Assembly: GCA_012513515.1 (NCBI GenBank)
Contig: JAAZCA010000024.1
Coordinates: 1 to 6,534, forward strand
Length of the DNA stretch: 6,534 bases
Reading direction: 5' to 3'
Origin: Myxococcales bacterium
Lineage (GTDB): Bacteria; UBA10199; 2-02-FULL-44-16; JAAZCA01
Position numbers and translations under genes: made by a program. Shown here piece by piece: positions 1-6,142 of this stretch; position 1 is the stretch's first letter; each line of letters starts with the position of its first letter. Under the pieces are notes generated by a model. That model was not told the origin of the DNA. It saw only the letters and a program-made list of their open reading frames with translations, and did no database searches.

Positions 1-1
1 A

Positions 2-271
2 AACCTTCTTTTAAAAAGCGTCCGGGATGCCTCGATAGCAGCTGATCATATAGTAATGGCCGCAGCTGATGAAGGGCTCGGCAGCTGTTGGATAGCGCTC
101 TATGAACAGGACGATATATGCCCCGTTCTCGATGTACCGCGGCATTGCTATGTCGTGGCTATAGTCACAATCGGATATCCCGATGAAAAACCTGACGCCA
201 AACCTAGAAAGCGGCTATCGGACATAGCGAGCTGGAACTCATTCAAAAGAAATCCATGGAGCTGTGCATAA
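2..271 (+). CDS. Nitroreductase family protein, C-terminal fragment (cut by window edge)
   Basis: The open frame enters from the left edge and gives 89 residues before TAA at 269-271. Seen: the block VRDASIAADHIVMAAADEGL followed by GSCWI, then VVAIVTIGYP and KPRKRLSDI near the end. These match the usual C-terminal half of FMN-dependent nitroreductases, which carry a D-x-S-x-A-x-x-N/H helix, a GLGxxWI motif, a 'xxLGYP' strand and a KPRKxLxEI tail. Family members use NAD(P)H and FMN to reduce nitro compounds, quinones or enones in the cytoplasm; the substrate here cannot be told. The ATG at 56 is internal to the conserved helix, so it is not the start; the true start lies outside the window. 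smpB begins 3 nt after the stop, so the two are probably co-transcribed, although no functional link is known to me. The family call is firm; the subfamily is open. Confidence 0.88.
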   Translation, partial: NLLLKSVRDASIAADHIVMAAADEGLGSCWIALYEQDDICPVLDVPRHCYVVAIVTIGYPDEKPDAKPRKRLSDIASWNSFKRNPWSCA

Positions 272-274
272 CAA

Positions 275-736
275 ATGGCCAAGGATAACCCTGGAATAAA
301 AATAATCGCCAAGAACAAGAAGGCATTCTTCCAGTATGAGATCGTCGAAAAGATAGAGGCCGGAATGGTTCTTACTGGCAGCGAGGTCAAGAGCCTTCGC
401 GACGGACACGGCAGCCTCGCAGATTCCTACGCAGTCATAAAGAGCGGCGAGGTATTTTTACATCACGCACATATCGCCCAGTACCCACCAGCAACCTATA
501 CAAACCATGAGCCTCGCAGAACCAGAAAACTCCTGCTTCATGCGAGGGAGATCGACAAACTGGAAGGAAAACTCAAACAGAAGGGACTGACGCTCATCCC
601 AACCATGATATATTTCAAAAAGGGAAAGGCTAAGGTCGAGCTGGCCCTTGGCAAGGGAAAACAGAAATTTGACAAACGCGAATCCATAAAAAGACGTGAG
701 ACCAATCGGACCATAGCCAGGATGATGAAGCGCTGA
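275..736 (+). CDS. smpB: SsrA-binding protein SmpB
   Basis: This is a 153-residue protein, the normal size for SmpB. SmpB binds the tRNA-like domain of tmRNA, delivers it to stalled ribosomes with EF-Tu and mimics the codon-anticodon stem in the A site. Seen in order: IIAKNKKAFFQYEIVEKIEAG (about 10-30, OB-fold start, cited here only as a block), the GSEVKSLR signature (35-42), LADSYAVIKSGEVFL (48-62), RRTRKLLLHAREI (81-93), and the basic tail GKGKQKFDKRESIKRRE (126-142) that becomes helical in the decoding centre. The ATG at 275 gives the expected N-terminus. Its best Shine-Dalgarno-like sequence is GGAG at 258-261, 13 nt away and inside the nitroreductase gene, so translation may be coupled to that gene, whose stop lies 3 nt upstream. 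Its partner RNA, ssrA, starts 78 nt after the stop codon. This smpB-ssrA neighbourhood recurs in many bacteria. Confidence 0.98.
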   Translation: MAKDNPGIKIIAKNKKAFFQYEIVEKIEAGMVLTGSEVKSLRDGHGSLADSYAVIKSGEVFLHHAHIAQYPPATYTNHEPRRTRKLLLHAREIDKLEGKLKQKGLTLIPTMIYFKKGKAKVELALGKGKQKFDKRESIKRRETNRTIARMMKR

Positions 737-745
737 CCCCTATGC

Positions 746-772
746 CGGCAGACTTGACTGCCGATCCTTTAT
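746..772 (+). terminator. Candidate weak terminator after smpB
   Basis: CGGCAG (746-751) and CTGCCG (758-763) form a perfect 6-bp stem with a 6-nt loop, 9 nt after the smpB stop. The downstream tract ATCCTTTAT is only moderately T-rich, so it may be an inefficient terminator that lets some transcription run into ssrA. The TTGACT at 754-759, which looks like a -35 box, lies inside this hairpin and has no -10 at a proper distance. Confidence 0.45.
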
Positions 773-798
773 AGAGTACCGTTTCGCTCCAGCTCTTT

Positions 799-804
799 TA
801 AAAT
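799..804 (+). promoter_or_regulatory. Candidate -10 box for ssrA
   Basis: TAAAAT lies 10 nt before the mature tmRNA 5' end at 815, close to where a sigma-70 -10 element would sit if transcription began at or just before 815. No convincing -35 hexamer is found 16-18 nt upstream, so this is a positional suggestion only. A longer precursor trimmed by RNase P is equally possible. Confidence 0.35.
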
Positions 805-814
805 AAGGATTTCC

Positions 815-1158
815 GGGCGCGAATAGATTTCGACGCGGATTATGGGGTGCACGTGGCATGCCGACCCGTCATCAAGTCGAAAACTGATGGCAAAAAACCA
901 AACGGCGAATCTTACGCCCTAGCTGCTTAACAATAAGCAGCCGCCAAGCGGGCGACGCCTACTGACCCGTAAGGCGCCAATTAGCAGGCTTTGCCGAACC
1001 GAGTCCTCCTCTGCGAGGCTAGGCGAGAACCAGTGAGGATAGCCGGCGTTTTATCCCGTCCCCGGGAGCCGACGACGGTGAAATTCAAAACGGGGAACAA
1101 GCATGTAGATGCGTGCATGAAGTATTCGCGGACGAGGGTGCAATTCCCTCCGCGTCCA
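815..1158 (+). ncRNA. ssrA: Transfer-messenger RNA (tmRNA, one-piece)
   Basis: tmRNA rescues stalled ribosomes: it is charged with alanine, enters with SmpB and adds a degradation tag. Pairings found by eye: acceptor stem GGGCGCG (815-821) with CGCGTCC (1151-1157, one G-U) and discriminator A1158; helix 2 from CGCGGAT (834-840) with ATTCGCG (1124-1130), continued by TGCACG (848-853) with CGTGCA (1112-1117); T-arm GAGGG/CCCTC. The 5' segment GAATAGATTTCGACG and the AAGCATGTAG block near 1099-1108 are typical tmRNA sequence. The tag frame runs from GGC at 889 to TAA at 928-930 and reads GKKPNGESYALAA, ending in the canonical ALAA. The stop sits in hairpin GCTGCTTA (922-929)/TAAGCAGC (934-941). 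An H-type pseudoknot is visible at 1056-1094 (CCGTC/GACGG and CCCG/CGGG), and another helix at 956-976. The 3' CCA is not encoded (ACAG follows the stem), so it must be added afterwards. Gene order smpB-ssrA supports the call. Confidence 0.97.
889..930 (+). other. tmRNA proteolysis-tag reading frame
   Basis: Thirteen codons plus TAA encode GKKPNGESYALAA. The ALAA end is the usual signal for ClpXP-type proteases, and the resume codon would be GGC (Gly), as in the Bacillus-type tags that also begin GK. The alternative frame beginning GCA at 890 ends at TAG (920-922) without a hydrophobic ALAA end, so it is rejected. The last codons and the stop form the 5' arm of the 922-941 hairpin, as in other tmRNAs. 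The tag residues added in the cell would be preceded by the alanine carried by tmRNA. Confidence 0.85.
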
Positions 1159-1160
1159 CA

Positions 1161-1194
1161 GGGCGCCAGGCCGTTTCGAGTCGGCTCGGCGCCT
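1161..1194 (+). terminator. GC-rich hairpin directly after tmRNA (probable terminator)
   Basis: GGGCGCC (1161-1167) pairs with GGCGCCT (1188-1194, one G-U). After a 2x2 internal loop, GCCG (1170-1173) pairs with CGGC (1182-1185) around an 8-nt loop. It starts 3 nt after the tmRNA discriminator base. The following CTCAAATTTATCC has only short T-stretches, so termination may be partial or factor-dependent, or the hairpin may mainly set the limit for 3' trimming. Confidence 0.55.
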
Positions 1195-1268
1195 CAAATT
1201 TATCCTGTCAAATTAAGTAGTTATCAATTGCGATGACCCGCTTTCGGGGAATGTACAAATTTCCAAAA

Positions 1269-1289
1269 TTGCCGATTAATGCTTGGCAA
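1269..1289. promoter_or_regulatory. Candidate operator-like inverted repeat
   Basis: TTGCC (1269-1273) and GGCAA (1285-1289) are perfect inverted 5-mers separated by 11 nt, and the right arm overlaps the proposed -35 box at 1283-1288. A repressor bound here would block RNA polymerase. Five-base arms can arise by chance in this length, so the evidence is only position and symmetry. Confidence 0.25.
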
Positions 1290-1310
1290 CATCCCCCTCT
1301 CTGTTAGATT
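1283..1310 (+). promoter_or_regulatory. Candidate sigma-70 promoter for the metallopeptidase operon
   Basis: TTGGCA (1283-1288, 5 of 6 matches to TTGACA) is followed after 16 nt by TAGATT (1305-1310, 4 of 6 matches to TATAAT), which is preceded by TG at 1302-1303 as an extended -10. Transcription would start near 1317 and leave a leader of about 23 nt with a good ribosome binding site before ATG 1340. The TTG at 1283 that could be taken as a start codon is, on this reading, part of the -35 box. Confidence 0.55.
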
Positions 1311-1327
1311 ACCTCCTGGATACAACG

Positions 1328-1334
1328 AAAGGAG
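1328..1334 (+). promoter_or_regulatory. Ribosome binding site fixing the start at 1340
   Basis: AAAGGAG ends 5 nt before ATG at 1340, a near-ideal Shine-Dalgarno sequence and spacing. The upstream in-frame TTG at 1283 has no purine-rich sequence in front of it (AATTGCCGATTAATGC). This decides for the shorter, 460-residue protein. Confidence 0.8.
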
Positions 1335-1339
1335 AGACG

Positions 1340-2722
1340 ATGAAGCTTTCAGAAAGAGGCGCCATAAGGTCAGCGATCTCCGATGGGGGAATACATCTTT
1401 ACCCCGCCGGCAAACTGACTGACATCATCACGAGCTCGCTATCCGGAGATAAACTCGATGGCGATTTCAACCCGGAATCCACAGCCGCAAAACTGCTTTC
1501 GGTTGCAGGCCCTTCCGATCCTGACGCATCGGAAATTTTTAAAAAAGATATCGCAACAGTTGCCGACAGAGTTTCCAAAATGGAGCCTGAATATAGGATA
1601 GAACCCGTTTTCGAAAAGATGGCACAGTCTCTTCCAGCGATGGCTAAGAGGTATTATGGTTTGAATGATCTTGAATTCACCACCCCCAAGGTGATCGAAT
1701 ACTATTTCGAAGGTCACAGCGAAATTTACAAAGATGCCGACTGGTTTGCGTTCAACGTCAATCATTCAGAAGCGAAAGAGCTGGGCGTTCCATTCGGAAT
1801 CTATTTCAAAAGAAGCCAGGTTACCCCGGGAATGCCGGAGTACGTAACTATGCATGAAGCTAATCATGTCATGCAGGAAAAGGCCGCCTCCGCAAAAGGA
1901 TACCACTCGTACATACCATGGTTTGACGAAGGATTCGCCGACGCGCTCGGCAGGATGATGCTCTATCGCGCCACCGAAGATGAAGAGATGCTCCGCCGGG
2001 TTAAAAATTTTCGAACCGAAATAGACGTAACCGACCCAAGAAAGGTCACCTACCACTACGGCGAAGAGACAGCCATCCTGACGCTCCTTCGAGGCCGCCT
2101 TCCGTTTGCCAGGGCTTTGATGTCACTTCGCAAAAATGATCCGTTCTCGGTTGATTGGGATGCCTACGCCAATTTCATAAAAAGCGGGCTTGATCCTCAC
2201 GTGGCTATAATCAAGGCTTACGCAGGGAAAAAGCCGGAGAATTTCAGAAAGGCCCTCGATCGGGACGAAAAAAAATTCCGAACCGAGAGCGACCTAGATC
2301 AGATGGATTTGAGGGTGCTTTCGATGTTCTGTGCGACTCAGGCACCAGCTACACTCCAAGCTTCGGAATACAAGACCTGCATGTGGCTGCTTGAAGAGGT
2401 CGAAAAAAGGCCGTCGCCATATTTCATCGATCCGGAAATAATTCCATCGACAATGAGAGCGAAGGTTCCCGATTGGAAGGAGGAAATGGCCGTGCCGGCA
2501 GCATCTATACCGGCCGAATTATGGGACAAAGCCCCTGAAATTAGTTTGAAGGTCCTTATTCCTGAAAATGCCATTCCCGAAAATTTGAAAGCGAGTACCG
2601 CTAAATTGACGACGATGTATTTTATAATAAAGCGAACGATCGGCGGCACCACTTACTACGAGCCCTTCGGAGGAGGACTGCCGTACAGGATTAAAACCGG
2701 TGAAATAAGATGTTCATACTGA
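1340..2722 (+). CDS. Putative zinc metallopeptidase with HExxH motif (gluzincin-like)
   Basis: This is a 460-residue protein with no recognised full-length family. Seen: MHEANHVMQEKA contains HExxH (His172, Glu173, His176), and 20 residues later WFDEGFADALG places Glu197 as a likely third zinc ligand. The arrangement HExxH ... W-[FL]-x-E-G-[FL]-A-[DE] is that of gluzincins and the peptidase-MA superfamily (Peptidase_MA_2-like). The first 170 and last 240 residues carry no motif I know; the last part is rich in charged residues. The N-terminus (MKLSERGAIRSAISDGG) is neither a Sec signal nor lipobox-bearing, so the protein looks cytoplasmic unless exported by another route. The stop is 36 nt before a PhnD-like lipoprotein gene, so the two are probably co-transcribed. 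A hydrolase role is inferred from the motif alone; the substrate is unknown. A non-peptidase zinc protein cannot be excluded. Confidence 0.75.
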   Translation: MKLSERGAIRSAISDGGIHLYPAGKLTDIITSSLSGDKLDGDFNPESTAAKLLSVAGPSDPDASEIFKKDIATVADRVSKMEPEYRIEPVFEKMAQSLPAMAKRYYGLNDLEFTTPKVIEYYFEGHSEIYKDADWFAFNVNHSEAKELGVPFGIYFKRSQVTPGMPEYVTMHEANHVMQEKAASAKGYHSYIPWFDEGFADALGRMMLYRATEDEEMLRRVKNFRTEIDVTDPRKVTYHYGEETAILTLLRGRLPFARALMSLRKNDPFSVDWDAYANFIKSGLDPHVAIIKAYAGKKPENFRKALDRDEKKFRTESDLDQMDLRVLSMFCATQAPATLQASEYKTCMWLLEEVEKRPSPYFIDPEIIPSTMRAKVPDWKEEMAVPAASIPAELWDKAPEISLKVLIPENAIPENLKASTAKLTTMYFIIKRTIGGTTYYEPFGGGLPYRIKTGEIRCSY

Positions 2723-2758
2723 CAACCAAAACACGATACCAAAAATCGGGAGGATGAT

Positions 2759-3727
2759 ATGAAGATTGCAAAGACTTTGATGGTCGTAATGGCGGTCGTG
2801 ATGGCGCTTGGAATGCAGTCCTGCGACAGGAGGCGCGGTGAGGTCGGAAGCAGCTCCAATCCGGTGAGATTTTATTTCATGCCCCTCAAGGGAACCGATC
2901 TCTACAAACAGTACGCCCCAGTATTGGAAAAATATATCGAGGCAAACTCGGGGCTTAGCGTAGAAACTATCGAAGCGCCCGACTTCATAACGATCATAAA
3001 AAACTTCGGCGAAAAAAAGGCTGACATCGCATTCATAAATACACTTGGATATCTTATGGCACATGACTGGGCCAAGGCCGAAGCATATCTGCAGATGCTC
3101 TATGACGATGTCTACAGAACCTATCGCGGTGAAATTCTGGTTCGCGCCGATAGCGAAATCAACGACATTTCGGATCTGAACGGAAAAAAGATCGCCTTTG
3201 CAGATCCCTTTTCAGCAGGAGGATATTTATATCCTCTCAAGCTGCTTAACGAAAACAAGGTCAAGGTCAAAGATACCGTATTCGCCGGCGGACATCTCAA
3301 GGGGATAGAGATGCTATACAACGGACAGGTGGATGCCGCCGCCACTTATCATTCACGCCCTGGAATCTTGGGTGAGGAAAAAGATGCTCGTATAGAATTT
3401 TTAAAAAAGTATCCTGACATAATGACGAAGATAAAAATTCTCGCACTCACCGATGAAATACCAAACGGCCCAGTGACACTGAGAAAGGATCTCCCGGAAG
3501 ACGTGAAGGCCAAGCTCGTTGGAGCAGTCATATCATTCGCCAAGACTCCCGAAGGAAGAGATGCTCTGCTAAACCTTTACAATGTTACCGGACTCGCACT
3601 GGCCGACAATGCAAACTATGATGACGTGAGGGAAACCCTCAAGGAGCTGGGCAAATCTATTGATGAGGTAGTGCCGGGCGGGATAACCTTCTACAGAAAA
3701 AATGCTGAAGCATGGCTGGAATACTAA
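2759..3727 (+). CDS. PhnD-like phosphate/phosphonate-type ABC transporter substrate-binding lipoprotein
   Basis: This is a 322-residue protein with a lipoprotein signal: basic MKIAK, a hydrophobic stretch to about residue 18, then MQSC with Cys22 as the lipidation site. The -3 residue is Met rather than Leu. Asp23 at +2 would favour retention in the inner membrane under the E. coli rule. The mature part has the periplasmic binding protein type II plan of PhnD/SsuA proteins: VRFYFMP (36-42), KADIAFINTLGYLMAH, DLNGKKIAFADPFSAGGYLYP (ending at 159), VDAAATYH, and a late IPNGPVTLRKDLP segment. PhnD proteins capture phosphonate, phosphite or phosphate for an ABC importer. Here the usual S-T-S-G anion-binding turn reads S-A-G-G (152-155), so the ligand may differ. 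ATG 2759 has GGGAGG 5 nt upstream. No ATPase or permease gene is in the window; the operon ends at the terminator 28 nt downstream. Confidence 0.88.
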   Translation: MKIAKTLMVVMAVVMALGMQSCDRRRGEVGSSSNPVRFYFMPLKGTDLYKQYAPVLEKYIEANSGLSVETIEAPDFITIIKNFGEKKADIAFINTLGYLMAHDWAKAEAYLQMLYDDVYRTYRGEILVRADSEINDISDLNGKKIAFADPFSAGGYLYPLKLLNENKVKVKDTVFAGGHLKGIEMLYNGQVDAAATYHSRPGILGEEKDARIEFLKKYPDIMTKIKILALTDEIPNGPVTLRKDLPEDVKAKLVGAVISFAKTPEGRDALLNLYNVTGLALADNANYDDVRETLKELGKSIDEVVPGGITFYRKNAEAWLEY

Positions 3728-3754
3728 TCGCCGATAAGCATCGCACAAACAAAA

Positions 3755-3787
3755 CGCCCTGCGTAGCTTCTACGCGGGGCGCTTTTT
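3755..3787. terminator. Bidirectional rho-independent terminator between convergent operons
   Basis: CGCCCTGCGTAG (3755-3766) pairs with CTACGCGGGGCG (3770-3781), a 12-bp stem with one G-U and a 3-nt loop. On the plus strand it is followed by CTTTTT (3782-3787), and on the minus strand by TTTTG (from AAAA at 3751-3754). It lies 27 nt after the PhnD-like gene stop and 23 nt after the citF stop, so it can end both transcripts. Confidence 0.93.
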
Positions 3788-3804
3788 ATGCGATCGATAA
3801 AAAA

Positions 3805-5403
3805 CTATTTCCCCTTTTGAGCCCTGATCTCTTCTACGTTTTTCACCTCGCGGATCGAATCGAGGGCGGTGCCATCGAGATATTTTACAACGCCCACAAC
3901 CCTGTCACCAAACACCGGTTTGAGCGGCTTTGGAAACTCTGAAGCCTTCGACTTGGCCAGCGACACCGCTTCATCCATGGACACGAATTTCACTCCGTAT
4001 CCCTGCATCTTCTTTTTGAGTTCAATATTTCTCGCCGCCTTGGCGTTAGTTTTTTGATCATTGATGATCATTCCATCCGGAGTCATTATGAAATCCACAA
4101 AATATCTCCCTGGCGTAGAAACGGTCGTAACGCTATCCCTTAAAATTATATTTCCTCTCCTGTTAAGCGGCGCCTGAACTATCACTACCGACGCACCATG
4201 CGCAACTTCAGTATGACCGCCTATCGCCTTGGATGGGATCCCGTTTGAGAACGTGGTTACATTGACGTCAAAATTTCTATCAACCTCTATCGCTCCCAAA
4301 AGAGCCACATCCAGAAGACCTGTAACCGGCGCCCTGTAAGGCGACCCGTATTGAAGCATGTCCATCGGGGTATTTACATGCCACATAGACCTCATCGTTA
4401 TCGCTGCGACGCGATCGAAACACTGTCCGTTATAAAGCTGTTTCACGAGACCAGCATTTACCGCAGCGATGAGATCCTCCGTGACTCCGCCTATCATCAT
4501 ATCGATAGAAATCCCTTCTTTCGCCAGATGGTTGATAGCAGCAAGCCCCGTTCCAGAGCCAAGCTGCACACACGGCAGTCGATCTTTTATCTCCATGGCC
4601 TTAACAACAGATACTATATTCGAAAGAGTCTTAAGCCTCTCGGGAGTGATGTTCTGCGTAGCCGTTTCACCTGAGGAAAGCCCGTGGTTATCGCCGATAG
4701 TAGGAACCTCCACCACGTCGGTGACCTGCTGCATGCCTATCGATAGGTATGGGGAGATTCCGCTGATAAGGTCATCCGTCAAAACGACAAAGCCTTTACG
4801 CGAAAATTTAGCATCGGGGACCATGAATGAAGCAAATCCAAAGACGGAATTGGGCAACCCGCGCCACCCGTTGCAGTTGCCGAATCTATCTGAGGAGCTC
4901 GCTGCGCAAAAAGCCACGTCTATTTCGAGTTGACCGGTTTCAATATCGGCTGCCCTGCCGGAATGGCTTCTCGTTTCAAAGATGTGTTTCATCCCACCGG
5001 ATGCTATGAGATACCCGAGATCGCCGCGAACCGATCCGCCGCGAATCTGCACGACGACTCCCTTTTCTATCGCTTCCATTATTATCGGGATATGGCATGG
5101 AAAGAGCGATGTCGGAGCAAGAACGAGGTTCCTGAAGTTCATATCTATGATTACGCGCATAACCTGTTCGAGGACGGCATCTCCATTTCTCAAGCCGTGA
5201 TGAAACGATATCGTATCGCCATCAACAAGCCCCGTCCTCTCTATCGCATCGCGTATAGATCCGCGAACTTTGCTTTCGGTCCTGGTGCCCCTGAAAACTT
5301 CGGGAATAAACTTGGGAACATAATCTATGTCGGGACCTTTAAAGGGTCTGTAGGATTCCGGGATATACCTGCCTATTGCGTTTTTGATCAGGTTTGCCGT
5401 CAT
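3805..5403 (-). CDS. citF: Citrate lyase alpha subunit (citrate CoA-/ACP-transferase)
   Basis: This is a 532-residue protein, slightly longer than typical CitF (about 500-520). In citrate lyase the alpha subunit transfers the acyl-carrier protein CitD from acetate to citrate (EC 2.8.3.10), forming citryl-ACP that CitE cleaves to oxaloacetate and acetyl-ACP; it acts in the cytoplasm in citrate fermentation. Seen: the N-terminal N-x-I-G-R-x-I-P-E (8-16) and PFKG, SFHHGLRNGD (66-75), SHSGRAADIETGQLEIDVAF (146-165), LGSGTGLAAI (281-290), GGVTE (305-309), GGHTEVAHGA (395-404) and the C-terminal VVGVVKYLDGTALDSIREV. These blocks run collinearly with CitF. Start ATG 5403 follows AAAAGGTG (5408-5415), which overlaps the stop of the upstream P-loop gene, only 11 nt away, indicating coupling. 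citD, citE, citC, citX and citG are not in the window. The fold is that of a family I CoA transferase, so a related acyl-transferase role remains possible. Confidence 0.93.
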   Translation of the reverse strand: MTANLIKNAIGRYIPESYRPFKGPDIDYVPKFIPEVFRGTRTESKVRGSIRDAIERTGLVDGDTISFHHGLRNGDAVLEQVMRVIIDMNFRNLVLAPTSLFPCHIPIIMEAIEKGVVVQIRGGSVRGDLGYLIASGGMKHIFETRSHSGRAADIETGQLEIDVAFCAASSSDRFGNCNGWRGLPNSVFGFASFMVPDAKFSRKGFVVLTDDLISGISPYLSIGMQQVTDVVEVPTIGDNHGLSSGETATQNITPERLKTLSNIVSVVKAMEIKDRLPCVQLGSGTGLAAINHLAKEGISIDMMIGGVTEDLIAAVNAGLVKQLYNGQCFDRVAAITMRSMWHVNTPMDMLQYGSPYRAPVTGLLDVALLGAIEVDRNFDVNVTTFSNGIPSKAIGGHTEVAHGASVVIVQAPLNRRGNIILRDSVTTVSTPGRYFVDFIMTPDGMIINDQKTNAKAARNIELKKKMQGYGVKFVSMDEAVSLAKSKASEFPKPLKPVFGDRVVGVVKYLDGTALDSIREVKNVEEIRAQKGK

Positions 5404-5414
5404 CTGTCACCTTT

Positions 5415-6137
5415 TCATCGCTTGCCGGAATTCAACTGCCATAGCATCGCTAAAGCAGAACCATACCTCTCCTTCAATACGGCATCGTCTTTGGACTCCG
5501 GTTCGTTGGGCATGGATACGAATGGAACATCGACACCACACACGCTTAAATACCCATGAGATTTTCCATAGGTAATTTTTTTCCAATCATTCTCTATGAA
5601 GAAACCGTACATATCCTTGTCCGGAACCTTATGAAAGAGTATCGAGCCTTTCTCGTCCTTTTTGTAGCGGGCAGAGTTTTTTCTGTATGACTCTTCAAAT
5701 GACACATCTATATAGAGTATAGCTGCGTCTTTAAGGATGGATAAATCTATCTTGGAAAGGCTATCCATAAAACCGTCATCCTTGCCTCTGGCAAATTCTA
5801 TCAGCAGCGTTCCGGTTTTGAAAAAGTTTTCATCGGATGCACGCTTCAATATCGCCTCGTTGAACTTACCCATCTGAGAGCTGCGAAATTTGGGAACGGT
5901 GAGATTATATCCCTCTTCGGTATGTTCTGAATAAAGCCTGGCCTCTCCTCTGGCTTCCCTCTTATCATCCTCAGTGCATGCCTCCCATATCCACGGGAAA
6001 TCATCCACCTCTTCAAATTCTCCTATATGAAACAGCGACGCCCGCTCGTCGCGCGTAAGCTTTTTCATATAGTCGATAAATTCGGACTTTCCTGCAGCCG
6101 GTCTTCCGAGTATAAAAAGGTTTCTGAAGATATTCAT
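5415..6137 (-). CDS. P-loop NTPase/kinase-like protein, complete copy of a tandem pair
   Basis: This is a 240-residue protein of unrecognised family. Seen: Walker A GRPAAGKS (11-18) directly after a hydrophobic strand (NLFIL). A second strand LLIEFARG (111-118) could serve as a Walker B-like strand with Glu114. AAILYIDVSFEESYRKNSARY (cited as positions 138-158) has the shape of the strand and Arg-rich lid seen in small-molecule and nucleotide kinases. The last 80 residues hold HGYLSVCGVDVPFVSMPNEPE, a block shared with its neighbour. No signal or membrane segment is visible, so it is probably cytoplasmic. ATG 6137 was chosen because AAAGGA lies 5 nt upstream; the ATG at 6203 would overlap the upstream gene by 53 nt and adds residues not resembling the family. 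The stop is 11 nt before citF. ATP or GTP binding is well supported; phosphotransfer to a small molecule is inference, and the substrate is unknown. Confidence 0.8.
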   Translation of the reverse strand: MNIFRNLFILGRPAAGKSEFIDYMKKLTRDERASLFHIGEFEEVDDFPWIWEACTEDDKREARGEARLYSEHTEEGYNLTVPKFRSSQMGKFNEAILKRASDENFFKTGTLLIEFARGKDDGFMDSLSKIDLSILKDAAILYIDVSFEESYRKNSARYKKDEKGSILFHKVPDKDMYGFFIENDWKKITYGKSHGYLSVCGVDVPFVSMPNEPESKDDAVLKERYGSALAMLWQLNSGKR

Positions 6138-6142
6138 ATCGT

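Noticed and set aside
148-390. 80-codon minus-strand frame with a hydrophobic stretch resembling a membrane protein
   Set aside because: It is antisense to the conserved nitroreductase end and the start of smpB; the hydrophobic run is a by-product of the opposite Lys/Glu/Ile codons.
754-759. TTGACT as a -35 box for ssrA
   Set aside because: No -10 lies 16-18 nt downstream, and the bases form the loop and stem of the 746-763 hairpin.
991-1236. 81-codon plus-strand open frame
   Set aside because: It lies almost wholly inside the tmRNA, whose paired structure explains the sequence, and has no ribosome binding site.
1237-1248. Small hairpin CCCG-CTTT-CGGG as a terminator or riboswitch part
   Set aside because: A 4-bp stem with no T-tract and no further conserved structure is not enough.
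3712-3942. Plus-strand open frame crossing the terminator
   Set aside because: It starts inside the PhnD-like gene, runs through the terminator hairpin and opposes the citF end; no ribosome binding site.
4055-4070. Palindromic repeat TGATCA-TTGA-TGATCA as a possible regulator site
   Set aside because: It falls well inside citF and is explained by codons of the conserved stretch GMIINDQ; no promoter is near.
4469-5559. Two long plus-strand open frames (154 and 209 codons) opposite citF and the P-loop gene
   Set aside because: They lie antisense to well-supported genes, lack ribosome binding sites and resemble no protein family; the citF frame explains the region.
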